Source: Hyphomonadaceae bacterium (GTDB lineage: Bacteria > Pseudomonadota > Alphaproteobacteria > Caulobacterales > Aquidulcibacteraceae). From it: a stretch of 13,945 nucleotides of DNA. The stretch covers positions 1 through 13,945 of the forward strand of contig JAEUMU010000240.1 in the NCBI GenBank assembly GCA_016791325.1, given 5' to 3'. The translations under genes and the position numbers were made by a program. The notes beneath the pieces are model-generated. The model ran no database searches. It was given only the letters and a program-made list of their open reading frames with translations, and was not told the origin of the DNA. Shown here piece after piece: positions 1-8,871 of the stretch (positions are counted from its first letter, which is position 1; every line of letters starts with the position of its first letter).

Positions 1-1
1 G

Positions 2-118
2 GATGAAGCGCGCGCGCGCCTGACTCAAGCGCAAATGCGAAGCGCCGAAGCGCTTGAAGCATTGCAGATCGAACTCGAGGACACCACCAAGCGCCTCGAT
101 GCGGGCGCGGCGCTGTGA
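2..118 (+). CDS. C-terminal end of an unidentified coiled-coil protein (5' truncated)
   Basis: An open frame enters from the left edge and ends at TGA 116-118, giving 38 visible residues. They are rich in Ala, Glu, Leu, Gln and Arg with a heptad-like spacing of hydrophobics (ARLTQAQ, EALEALQIELED), so the protein ends in an amphipathic helix or coiled coil. The next gene starts with GTG at 115, inside this stop codon (GTGA overlap), so the two are almost certainly translationally coupled and may form a complex. The body of the protein lies outside the window and I cannot name the family. The frame is believable because of the overlap and the codon use, but the length is too short for certainty. 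Confidence 0.6.
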   Translation, partial: DEARARLTQAQMRSAEALEALQIELEDTTKRLDAGAAL

Positions 119-903
119 GCCGGCGGCGCTCCAGCCGCACGCGGAGCGCCCTTGGCATCGTGCTGATCGCCGCCGCGCTGCTGGTGCTGGGCGGCCTCAG
201 CATAGCCGCCATCCTGCTGCGCCCGCCGCCCACCGACGAAACGCTCTGCCGCACGGACGCGCCCCTCGGCGCACACACGATCATCCTCGTCGATTCCACG
301 GATCGGCTTGAACCGCGTCATCGTCGCAAGCTGCGCGCCGTGATGGCGCAGGAGCGCGCCCGCCTCAGCCAATATGATCGGCTCACGCTCATGCGCCTCA
401 ATGCACGCCGCCCGCAGGAGCCTTCGATTTTGTTCTCGCGCTGCCTGCCGCGCCCGCCCGAGCAAACCAATCCGCTGTTCGAAAACGCGCGGCTGGCGCA
501 ACAACGCTGGGACGCCGCCTTCGCCACCGCTTTGGATCGGGCCTTGCGCAGCGCCCAATCCGGCGGCGGCGCGCAGGCTTCGCCGCTAGTCGCCGGCTTG
601 CGTGCGGTCGCCGCGGATCCTGATTTCGGCGCCGAAATCCCCCATCGGCGGCTGGTGCTCGTCTCTGATCTTCTTGAGCACACGCCCGGCGGCTTCATGC
701 TTTACGCCCAGGGCGCCGATTACGCCGCCTGGCGGGCGCGCACCGCCGCCGGCCCGCCCGATCTCACCAATGTCGAGATGCGCATTGTGCCGCTCGACCG
801 TCCAGATCACGCCGCCCGCCAAACCGCCGCACTGGCGCAGTTCTGGCCCGCCTTCTTCGACGCCGCCGAAACAGGCGCGCTCAGCATCGACCCAGCGCCG
901 TAG
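115..903 (+). CDS. Membrane-anchored protein with a von Willebrand A-like domain, function unknown
   Basis: 262 residues, GTG start overlapping the stop of the preceding gene. Residues 1-10 are Arg/Ser-rich, followed by one strongly hydrophobic segment (about 12-36), so the protein is probably a single-pass inner-membrane protein with its bulk in the periplasm (positive-inside rule). The soluble part begins with a beta strand ending in VDSTD (58-63), which resembles the start of a von Willebrand A/MIDAS fold, and later has a second hydrophobic strand RLVLVSDLLEHT (179-190) where such folds place another conserved Asp. A full DxSxS motif is not present, so metal binding is doubtful. Two cysteines (45 and 110) could form a periplasmic disulfide. 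I do not recognise a named family. Coupling to the upstream coiled-coil gene suggests they act together. The coding call is firm; the vWA assignment is pattern-based and tentative. Confidence 0.75.
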   Translation: MSRRRSSRTRSALGIVLIAAALLVLGGLSIAAILLRPPPTDETLCRTDAPLGAHTIILVDSTDRLEPRHRRKLRAVMAQERARLSQYDRLTLMRLNARRPQEPSILFSRCLPRPPEQTNPLFENARLAQQRWDAAFATALDRALRSAQSGGGAQASPLVAGLRAVAADPDFGAEIPHRRLVLVSDLLEHTPGGFMLYAQGADYAAWRARTAAGPPDLTNVEMRIVPLDRPDHAARQTAALAQFWPAFFDAAETGALSIDPAP

Positions 904-955
904 CCGGCGCTTCACCCGCGCCCGACTCACTTTAGACTCCCCCGCACTGCAGCAC

Positions 956-960
956 GGAGG
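956..960 (+). promoter_or_regulatory. Shine-Dalgarno site deciding a GTG start at 967
   Basis: GGAGG stands 6 nt in front of GTG 967. There is no ATG near it in this frame, so this site supports the GTG as the true start of the GIY-YIG-like gene. Confidence 0.7.
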
Positions 961-966
961 GCGGGC

Positions 967-1311
967 GTGAACACTTTTTCCTGGCAGGGCGCCAGCGGCC
1001 GCTGGTACGAGTTTGAAATCGCGCGCGCACAGCGTGCGTGGGAGCCCGTGGGCGGGCTTTATATGTTCGTGAAGCCGCATGATCATTCCTTCGATTGGGG
1101 CGGCCCGATCTCGCTCTTCGTCGCCAAGACCGACGATTTCTCCCAAGCGCTGGCGCGGCACGATATGTGGGCCGCGGCAGAGAACCTCGGCGCCAAGGAA
1201 ATCCACCTGCTGGTGATCAAAGATCCGCAAACCCGCGCGCGCGTCGAAAAAGATTTGCTCGACGCCCAGCAGCCTATCCTCAACAAGAATATGCTGCGCC
1301 GCGTGGCCTAG
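967..1311 (+). CDS. Degenerate GIY-YIG-fold protein
   Basis: 114 residues. The pattern follows the GIY-YIG nuclease fold: GGLYMF (29-34) in the place of the GIY strand, SLFVAKTDDF (49-58) in the place of YIG plus the following turn, the helix ending in ARH (63-65), and EKDLLDAQQPILNKN (94-108) carrying the Glu and the C-terminal Asn seen in the family. However, the Gly of YIG is Ala53 and the catalytic Arg position reads Ala61 (Gln60 beside it), so hydrolysis of DNA is unlikely. It may be a binding or structural derivative of the fold. The family reading comes from recalled consensus, not a search. It stands 63 bases after the vWA-like gene with its own ribosome site, and converges with the pirin gene. 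Confidence 0.72.
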   Translation: MNTFSWQGASGRWYEFEIARAQRAWEPVGGLYMFVKPHDHSFDWGGPISLFVAKTDDFSQALARHDMWAAAENLGAKEIHLLVIKDPQTRARVEKDLLDAQQPILNKNMLRRVA

Positions 1312-1354
1312 CGCCGCGCGGGGCTATGCCTTCGGCGAAAGCCCATCGCCGCCC

Positions 1355-2269
1355 CTAGTCCGGCAGCGGGATGAATTCCTTTTCATCGCCGGGCACCGTG
1401 CCGAAGCGGCCGGCTTTCCAGTCTTCCTTCGCCTGCTCGATGCGCTCCTTGCGTGACGAAACGAAATTCCACCACAGGTGCCGCGGGCCCAGATTGTCAC
1501 CGCCCAAGAGCATGAAGCGCGCCGGCGTGCGCGCCTTGATCGTGATGTGATCGCCTGGGCGAAACACCAACAGCCGCCCCGGCGTGAAGACGTCCCCAGC
1601 GATTTCGATCTCGCCCTTCACGAGATAAAGCCCGCGCTCTTCATGCTCTGCGTCCAGCGGCATCGAAACGCCCGCATGCGCCAACTGCGCATCGGCGTAG
1701 AGGATCGTGGAATAGGCGCGCACGGGCGATTGCTTGCCGTAAAGCTTTCCAGCGATCACGCGCACAATCTTGCCGCCCTCCTCAATCACCGGCAGATCCG
1801 CCTGCGCGTGATGCACGAAAAATGGCGCGCTTTCCTCATGCTCCTCCGGCAACGCCAGCCAGGATTGGATGCCTGCGATCGGCGAGCCGCCCTTGCGCAG
1901 CTCCGCGCGCGTGCGTTCGGAATGGGCGATGCCGCGCCCCGCGTTCATCCAGTTCACATCGCCGGGCGAAATCGCTTGCGCCGAGCCCAGCGTGTCGCGG
2001 TGAAAAATCTCGCCCTCGAACAGATATGTTACGGTGGCGAGGTTGATGTGCGGATGCGGGCGCACATCAAGCCCCTCGCCGGCGGCGAAATGCGCCGGGC
2101 CGAACTCGTCCCAGAAAATGAACGGCCCCACCATGCGCCGCTCGATCGCCGGCAGCGCGCGGCGCACTGAAAATCCGCCACCCAGATCGCGCGGCTTGGG
2201 TGTGATGGTGAGAATTTCGCCGTCACGCTCCGTTCGCGGGGGCTGCTCGTCTCCAGGTCGCGTGCTCAT
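1355..2269 (-). CDS. Pirin family protein (bicupin)
   Basis: 304 residues, two cupin domains. The N-terminal cupin holds the pirin metal site: RPHPHIN (70-76) gives His72 and His74, and GIAHSER (113-119) gives His116 and Glu118, equivalent to His56, His58, His101 and Glu103 of human pirin, which bind iron. [13 protein letters not shown] is the family signature. The C-terminal cupin (about 190-275, ending [21 protein letters not shown]) is typical of bacterial pirins. Some bacterial pirins oxidise quercetin, others modulate metabolic enzymes or redox responses; which applies here cannot be read from sequence. ATG 2267-2269 has GGAG 5 nt upstream. An inverted repeat lies 38 bases further upstream (2307-2326) and may control it. 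Confidence in the family is high. Confidence 0.93.
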   Translation of the reverse strand: MSTRPGDEQPPRTERDGEILTITPKPRDLGGGFSVRRALPAIERRMVGPFIFWDEFGPAHFAAGEGLDVRPHPHINLATVTYLFEGEIFHRDTLGSAQAISPGDVNWMNAGRGIAHSERTRAELRKGGSPIAGIQSWLALPEEHEESAPFFVHHAQADLPVIEEGGKIVRVIAGKLYGKQSPVRAYSTILYADAQLAHAGVSMPLDAEHEERGLYLVKGEIEIAGDVFTPGRLLVFRPGDHITIKARTPARFMLLGGDNLGPRHLWWNFVSSRKERIEQAKEDWKAGRFGTVPGDEKEFIPLPD

Positions 2270-2306
2270 GCTGGCTCCATCGGTGCGGCGGCGCGGGACA
2301 ATCTGG

Positions 2307-2326
2307 CCCTACGATACAATGTAGGG
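2307..2326. promoter_or_regulatory. 20-bp inverted repeat upstream of the pirin gene, candidate operator
   Basis: The perfect arms CCCTAC and GTAGGG flank the 8-bp centre GATACAAT. It sits 38 bp upstream of the pirin start codon, between the pirin and the PAP2 phosphatase genes, in a locally less GC-rich patch. The size and dyad are typical of a dimeric repressor site, but no regulator gene is next to it. It could also form a 6-bp hairpin in RNA. The repeat is seen directly; the operator role is inferred. Confidence 0.4.
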
Positions 2327-2391
2327 TCTCCGCGCGCACCCGCGGCGACCTAAAAAAGTCGAAGCGTTGGCGCGCGGGTCGGGCCAAGCCA

Positions 2392-3102
2392 TTATTTGTC
2401 CGCGCGCCGGCGCGTCAGCGCCATCGCCGCCGCCCAGCAGATCAGCGCCCACGCCGCGCCAAGGCACCATCCGCCAAGCACATCCGTCGGCCAATGAACG
2501 CCGAGATAAATCCGGCTCACGCCCACAAGCAGCGCAGTCAGCATTGCCGCGCCAACGATGTAGATGCGCAGCGCCTGGCGGCTCTGCGCCTGCGCCAGCA
2601 GCGCGCCAAGCGTCAGGTAGGTCACCGCTGAAAGCATGGCGTGGCCGCTTGGAAAGCTCATGCTTGTGGTTTCCACGACATGCGCCACCAAATCCGGCCG
2701 CGGCCGCGCGAAGCCGATTTTCAATCCTTCGCTGATCAGCGTGCCGCCGCCGACGGCGATCACCAGCATCGCCGCTTCAATCCATTTGCGCGAAACCAAA
2801 AGATAGCCCGCCGCGAGCAGCGTCAGTAGCGTCAGCACAGCGAACCCGCCTAACGCGGTAATATCCACCATCGCCAACTCAACCCAACGCGGGCCAATCG
2901 GATCGGCCACATCACCGGTGCGCAGCGCCAGCAATATCCGCTCGTCGAGCAGGCGCACATCGCCTTCGCCAACCTCCCCAGCCAGCTCCACAAAGCCCCA
3001 GACCAACGCCGAAACAGCGAGGAAAACGCTAATGGGGCCGATGTCTTCGCGCGCCCATCGCCGCCAATATCCCGGCCATTCTCTCATCACGCGCTCAAGC
3101 AT
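2392..3102 (-). CDS. PAP2-family membrane phosphatase
   Basis: 236 residues from ATG 3100-3102. All three type-2 phosphatidic acid phosphatase motifs are present: KX6RP (Lys128 to Arg135-Pro136), PSGH (151-154) and SRX5HX3D (Ser196-Arg197, His203, Asp207). His203 would be the nucleophile and His154 the acid. About six hydrophobic segments (near 21-42, 82-103, 107-124, 155-172, 178-196, 208-228) place it in the inner membrane with its active site facing the periplasm. Such enzymes dephosphorylate phosphatidate, phosphatidylglycerol phosphate or undecaprenyl pyrophosphate; the substrate here is not decidable. An in-frame TTG at 3139-3141 would add 13 residues but has no good ribosome site, and ATG at 3085-3087 is another option. 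It lies 122 bases upstream of the pirin gene on the same strand and may be cotranscribed with it. Confidence 0.9.
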   Translation of the reverse strand: MLERVMREWPGYWRRWAREDIGPISVFLAVSALVWGFVELAGEVGEGDVRLLDERILLALRTGDVADPIGPRWVELAMVDITALGGFAVLTLLTLLAAGYLLVSRKWIEAAMLVIAVGGGTLISEGLKIGFARPRPDLVAHVVETTSMSFPSGHAMLSAVTYLTLGALLAQAQSRQALRIYIVGAAMLTALLVGVSRIYLGVHWPTDVLGGWCLGAAWALICWAAAMALTRRRADK

Positions 3103-3229
3103 AACCTGTGCGAATGCGCCTGCGCCGTGAAAGTTCCCCAAACGTGTCGATCTCGTAAGTTTATTGATTTTGCCTCTACTCTCACGCGGAACAACGCCCT
3201 AAGGTCGCGCCGCCGCCGTGGGGGCGGAT

Positions 3230-3234
3230 AGGAG
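3230..3234 (+). promoter_or_regulatory. Shine-Dalgarno site fixing the lipoprotein start
   Basis: AGGAG lies 7 nt before ATG 3242. It favours this ATG over an in-frame ATG at 3218, which would put a charged stretch in front of the signal peptide. Confidence 0.75.
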
Positions 3235-3241
3235 ACGACAC

Positions 3242-3475
3242 ATGAGAATTCTCATCGCGATCGCCGCCGCCGCGGCCATGGGCTTGGCAGCGTGCAGCCA
3301 GGCGGAAACCGAACAAGCCGCCGATGACGCCGCGACCGCCGCGCAAGACGCCGGCGCCGCCGTCGGCGAAGCGGCGCATGATGCGGGCGAAGCGGTCGAA
3401 GGCGCCGTCAACGACGCCGCCAACGCCACCGCCGCCGCGACGGACGATAATCCGGCCACCACGCCGGGCCAGTAA
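3242..3475 (+). CDS. Small Ala-rich lipoprotein
   Basis: 77 residues. The first 17 form a lipoprotein signal peptide (MRILIAIA then an Ala-rich core) with lipobox LAAC, so Cys18 should be lipidated and the mature protein anchored in a membrane. Ser19 does not match the inner-membrane retention signal, which suggests the outer membrane if the E. coli rule applies. The mature part is about 60 residues made almost only of Ala, Asp, Glu, Gly and Val, in loosely repeated units such as DAATAAQDAG, EAAHDAGEAV and GAVNDAANAT. It is probably a helical, acidic, low-complexity tether. Small entericidin-like or LEA-like lipoproteins look similar, but I cannot assign it to either. It is divergent from the PAP2 gene and ends just before a strong terminator. 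Confidence 0.82.
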   Translation: MRILIAIAAAAAMGLAACSQAETEQAADDAATAAQDAGAAVGEAAHDAGEAVEGAVNDAANATAAATDDNPATTPGQ

Positions 3476-3493
3476 TCGGTTCGATAAACGTGC

Positions 3494-3525
3494 AAACGGG
3501 CGGAGCAGCGATGCTCCGCCCGTTT
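3494..3525. terminator. Intrinsic terminator between the lipoprotein gene and clpB
   Basis: A perfect 14-bp stem (AAACGGGCGGAGCA paired with TGCTCCGCCCGTTT) with a GCGA tetraloop is followed on the plus strand by CTATTTTC. It starts 18 bases after the lipoprotein stop and 20 bases beyond the clpB stop, so it can end both converging transcripts. The U-tract is moderate on the plus side and absent on the minus side, so it is stronger for the lipoprotein gene. Confidence 0.85.
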
Positions 3526-3544
3526 CTATTTTCAAACGCCGTGT

Positions 3545-6139
<2,595 letters not shown>

Positions 6140-6145
6140 GAGCGA

Positions 6146-6152
6146 CCCTCTT
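6146..6152 (-). promoter_or_regulatory. Shine-Dalgarno site of clpB
   Basis: AAGAGGG on the minus strand, 6 nt before ATG 6137-6139. It rejects the longer start near 6166 for clpB. Confidence 0.75.
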
Positions 6153-6224
6153 AAGGCGTCCCGCATTAACCCCCATTGAGGCGGGTCAACGTGGCATGAG
6201 TGTTATGCCCTGGATGTAGTGTAA

Positions 6225-6285
6225 CCCCCGGGGCACACAAGATCAGCGCGCACGCCGCCCATAAGAATCTCGCTTCCCCCGGGGC
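6225..6285. repeat. Duplicated CCCCCGGGGC element upstream of clpB
   Basis: The 10-mer CCCCCGGGGC occurs at 6225-6234 and again at 6276-6285. Each copy contains the palindrome CCCCGGGG, and the two are 51 bp apart, close to five helical turns. Both lie in the 160-bp gap between the amidohydrolase stop and clpB. They could be regulator sites or a chance result of high GC content. Confidence 0.3.
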
Positions 6286-6299
6286 GATGGTGCGCGGCT

Positions 6300-7784
6300 T
6301 CAGCCCTGCGCCACATACCCGTAGCGCAAATTGCTCGGTAGCGCCCCGCTCTGGCGGTGCGCCGCCTTTTCCTGCATCAGCCGGTCTGTGCGCCACGCGT
6401 CGCGCTCGGCGTCGCTGAGGTCGTAGAGCCGGGCGTTGTTGCCGCCGAAGATTGCTGTCTTCACCGGCCCCCGCGCATCGCCCAGCGGCGCGAAGCCGTG
6501 CCGCGCTTGCATCTCTTCCGGGATTTCCAGCCGGCGCAGCCCCTCGATCTGCCATTGGGGCGCGCCCGTCCACACTGCATCGGTGCCCCAGCACACGCGC
6601 TCGGCGCCCAGCCCCTTGATCAGCGTGCCCAAGATCGCCGCGCACACGTAGGGCTGCGAGATCAAGGTTTGCGCGAAGATCTGGCCCAGGTCGGCGTACA
6701 CGTTGCTCACGCCTTCACGCGCGGGAATTTCCGCCAGCTCAGTCACCCAATCCAGCCGGCCTGTGCTTGCGAACTGCTGATGCGCGACCGCCGGATCGCC
6801 CAAGCGATAGGCCGCATGATAGATGATGAAATTGAGCTGCGGCCAATCCTTCGCCGCCTTCGCCACATCGTCCACGCGCGCATACGGCGCCAGCCTGGGA
6901 AAGCGCGAATCCAACGCCTGGCTCCACAGCCCCTTATGCACGCAGACATTCTTCACGCCCGCGCGCACCATCAGCTCATAGCCGCGATAAGCCACCGCCT
7001 CATCATCCATGCGCCATGGATAGCGGGCGGTTTCCTTGTGGGTGTTATCCCCCACCGTATAGCCTTTCACGCTATCGGGCCGAAGCGCCAGCGAAGCCTC
7101 CAAATGCTCCAGCCAGCCCGGCGCGCCCGGCGTGAAAATCGCATGCGTAAACAGCCGGCGTGAGCCGGCTTCCGTATTCACGCGCGTGCGCGCCTGCGCC
7201 ATCTGCTCGTTGGTGAGAAACCAATCCTCCGGAATATCGGAAGGCGCTGAAGAGATCAGCGCCATCTTGGTGTCGCTATCGAGGAAGATTTCGCGGCGAT
7301 AATTGGCGAATTTTAGATGCTCGATGGTTTGCTCGCCCTGCAGATCGGGGTTCCAGCCTTCCCGCCCCACCGCATTGCGCATCGCCGCAAAGCCCAGCAG
7401 GCGGGTGTCATCGCGCAGGAAATGCGTGTGCATATCCATGATGAACTGATCGGCCAACGACTCCGCCCGCTCGCGCGCCTGATCGGGGTCGCGGGCCTCG
7501 CCGTCATTGGTGGCAAACGCGCATCCATAGACCGAATTCAGCGCCAAGAACGCGGCCGCCATCCCCATCGGCGATTGAAAAAAGCGCCGGCGCGACATGG
7601 CGTGCTTCGGCGCGATCTCATCGGCCAGCGCATAAAGCCGCTGTTCCACGGCGCGTTGCTGCGGCGTTTGCGGCAGCGGTGCGTATTCATCGCTCGACAC
7701 CATCTGGGTCGGCAGCGGCGTGCGCGGCAACGCCTCTTCGGCCGCGCGGAGGCGCTTCTTATCGTCGTCGCTAAGAAATTTCAT
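6300..7784 (-). CDS. Tat-exported amidohydrolase (amidohydrolase_2 type)
   Basis: 494 residues. The barrel carries the metal ligands expected of the ACMSD-like amidohydrolases: MDMHTHF (116-122) gives His119 and His121, VCVHKG gives His283, IIYHAA gives His323 and WGTDAVW gives Asp402. These enzymes hydrolyse or decarboxylate small carboxylates with one metal; the substrate here is unknown. SRRRFFQ (64-70) followed by a hydrophobic stretch (72-90) is a twin-arginine export signal lying unusually far in, after about 63 hydrophilic residues. VYGC (85-88) is a weak lipobox. The long N-terminus appears genuine: AAAGGAG sits 6 nt before ATG 7782-7784, and I recall homologues with a similar PTPIPTQ-type leader. 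ATG at codon 63 is an alternative that would give a conventional signal peptide. Same strand as the universal stress protein, 103 bases apart. Confidence 0.88.
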   Translation of the reverse strand: MKFLSDDDKKRLRAAEEALPRTPLPTQMVSSDEYAPLPQTPQQRAVEQRLYALADEIAPKHAMSRRRFFQSPMGMAAAFLALNSVYGCAFATNDGEARDPDQARERAESLADQFIMDMHTHFLRDDTRLLGFAAMRNAVGREGWNPDLQGEQTIEHLKFANYRREIFLDSDTKMALISSAPSDIPEDWFLTNEQMAQARTRVNTEAGSRRLFTHAIFTPGAPGWLEHLEASLALRPDSVKGYTVGDNTHKETARYPWRMDDEAVAYRGYELMVRAGVKNVCVHKGLWSQALDSRFPRLAPYARVDDVAKAAKDWPQLNFIIYHAAYRLGDPAVAHQQFASTGRLDWVTELAEIPAREGVSNVYADLGQIFAQTLISQPYVCAAILGTLIKGLGAERVCWGTDAVWTGAPQWQIEGLRRLEIPEEMQARHGFAPLGDARGPVKTAIFGGNNARLYDLSDAERDAWRTDRLMQEKAAHRQSGALPSNLRYGYVAQG

Positions 7785-7787
7785 GAG

Positions 7788-7804
7788 CCGCTCCTTTGGA
7801 GCGG
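7788..7804 (-). promoter_or_regulatory. Hairpin enclosing the amidohydrolase ribosome-binding site
   Basis: On the minus strand CCGCTCC, loop AAA, GGAGCGG forms a 7-bp, six-GC stem. The Shine-Dalgarno sequence AAAGGAG (7791-7797) is split between the loop and the 3' arm, and ATG follows 3 nt after the stem. In RNA this would mask ribosome binding unless melted or bound, suggesting translational control, though the 3-nt loop is tight. Confidence 0.45.
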
Positions 7805-7887
7805 ATTAGGCCGCAAGCGCGCCCGCCTGCGCAACACGGAACACGACCAGCTGCGCCGAACCATCGGCCAGCCGGCCCGCGCGGGGT

Positions 7888-8730
7888 TCAATGCGCCATA
7901 AGCACCGGCACCGTTGCCGCTCGCAGCATATCCTTGGTGGCGCCGCCGAACACCAGATCGCGCAAGCGGGAGTGCGCATAACCGCCCATCACCACCAGAT
8001 CGGCGTTGATCGCCGTGGCCTCTTCCAAGATCGCCAACGCCGGCGCGCGGCCCATGCTGTCGATGTTGCGCACATCCGTCGCCAATCCGCGGCGCGAAAG
8101 ATGCGCGGCGATCTGCGTGCCGGGCTGATCGCCGTGGCCGAACATTTTCGGCTTGGCGTCCACCGTCACCACCGTCACCTGCTCAGCCCCCTCCAGCAGC
8201 GCCTGCGCTTCGGAAAGCGCGCGCGTGGCTTCGCGGCTGGCGTCCCACGCCACCACCACGCGCCGCCCCACGCGATCACCACTCCAGCCGGGCGGCGCAA
8301 TCAGCGCCGGGCGCCCGGAATGAAACAGTACGCCTTCCACGAGTTCTTCGCGCAAGTCGCTGCCGGGCCCTTCACTCGGGCGCGTCAGCACCGCCACATC
8401 CGCGTAACGCGCATGCACCGCCGCTACCCTCCCCAGATCGCGCGAGAGCGCTTCCGCATCGCGCAATTCCCATGGGCGGCCGAACTTCTCCAGTCGCGCC
8501 TCCACGCGCTTGCGCTCGGCCTCGGCCTCCTGGCGGGCGCGGCCCAACAGCTCCGCCCATACACCCGCGACGACGGTGGGCTCATACGCCAGCGGCTCAT
8601 CCGGCAGCGGGGTCATGAAGGCGGTTGCGAAGTGGGCGCTGAATTGATCCGCCAGCGCCGCGCCCAGCGCGATCGCCGGCTCGTCTGTTTCCGCCTCGGC
8701 GACGATGACAAGAATATCCTTCCAGCTCAT
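7888..8730 (-). CDS. Universal stress protein with two UspA domains
   Basis: 280 residues, about twice a single UspA domain. Domain 1 (about 3-146) starts KDILVIVA and ends RPALIAPP; domain 2 (about 155-280) starts GRRVVVAWD and ends VPVLMAH. The second domain retains a form of the ATP-loop motif in VMGGYAHSRLRDLVFGGATKDM (248-269): the Gly-x2-Gly-x9-Gly-Ser/Thr pattern has His253 in place of the second Gly and ends GGAT, so nucleotide binding is possible. Domain 1 lacks it. Such tandem cytoplasmic proteins are induced by starvation, oxidative or respiratory stress, with no known single reaction. ATG 8728-8730 is preferred: GAGAGG stands 6 nt before it and MSWKDILV is a typical Usp beginning; an upstream in-frame start at 8763 has no such support. 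It is divergent from gabD, and upstream of the amidohydrolase on the same strand. Confidence 0.9.
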   Translation of the reverse strand: MSWKDILVIVAEAETDEPAIALGAALADQFSAHFATAFMTPLPDEPLAYEPTVVAGVWAELLGRARQEAEAERKRVEARLEKFGRPWELRDAEALSRDLGRVAAVHARYADVAVLTRPSEGPGSDLREELVEGVLFHSGRPALIAPPGWSGDRVGRRVVVAWDASREATRALSEAQALLEGAEQVTVVTVDAKPKMFGHGDQPGTQIAAHLSRRGLATDVRNIDSMGRAPALAILEEATAINADLVVMGGYAHSRLRDLVFGGATKDMLRAATVPVLMAH

Positions 8731-8844
8731 GGACCGCCTCTCGCTCTCGCTCAATCTTAGCACACAACCCGCTCGCTAGCGCCTGGAAAAGTTCCCTTAA
8801 GTAATGTCGTTCGCCCCTTGCCGCGGCTTTGAGGCTGCGCAATG

Positions 8845-8863
8845 TCCTGACGCCCCCTCAGGA
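8845..8863 (+). promoter_or_regulatory. Hairpin overlapping the gabD ribosome-binding site
   Basis: TCCTGA pairs with TCAGGA across a 7-nt loop (CGCCCCC). The 3' arm contains AGGA (8860-8863), the likely Shine-Dalgarno site 8 nt before ATG 8872. A 6-bp stem is only moderately stable, so a regulatory role is possible but unproven. Confidence 0.35.
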
Positions 8864-8871
8864 ACCTCCCC

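Noticed and set aside
586..1230. 214-codon minus-strand open frame spanning the vWA-like and GIY-YIG-like genes
   Set aside because: It crosses two plus-strand genes that have good starts and an identifiable fold; its own product shows no domain.
3103..3141. Longer PAP2 start at TTG 3139-3141
   Set aside because: No convincing ribosome site and the added 13 residues are not part of the family; ATG at 3100-3102 or 3085-3087 is preferred.
6140..6299. Heat-shock sigma promoter or CIRCE element before clpB
   Set aside because: A CTTG at 6238-6241 and a TTGACC near 6183-6188 were seen, but neither has a matching -10 at proper spacing; no CIRCE inverted repeat is present.
7891..8760. 289-codon plus-strand open frame opposite the universal stress protein
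   Set aside because: It mirrors the universal stress gene almost exactly; its Arg/His-rich product has no domain, while the minus frame has two clear Usp domains and a good ribosome site.
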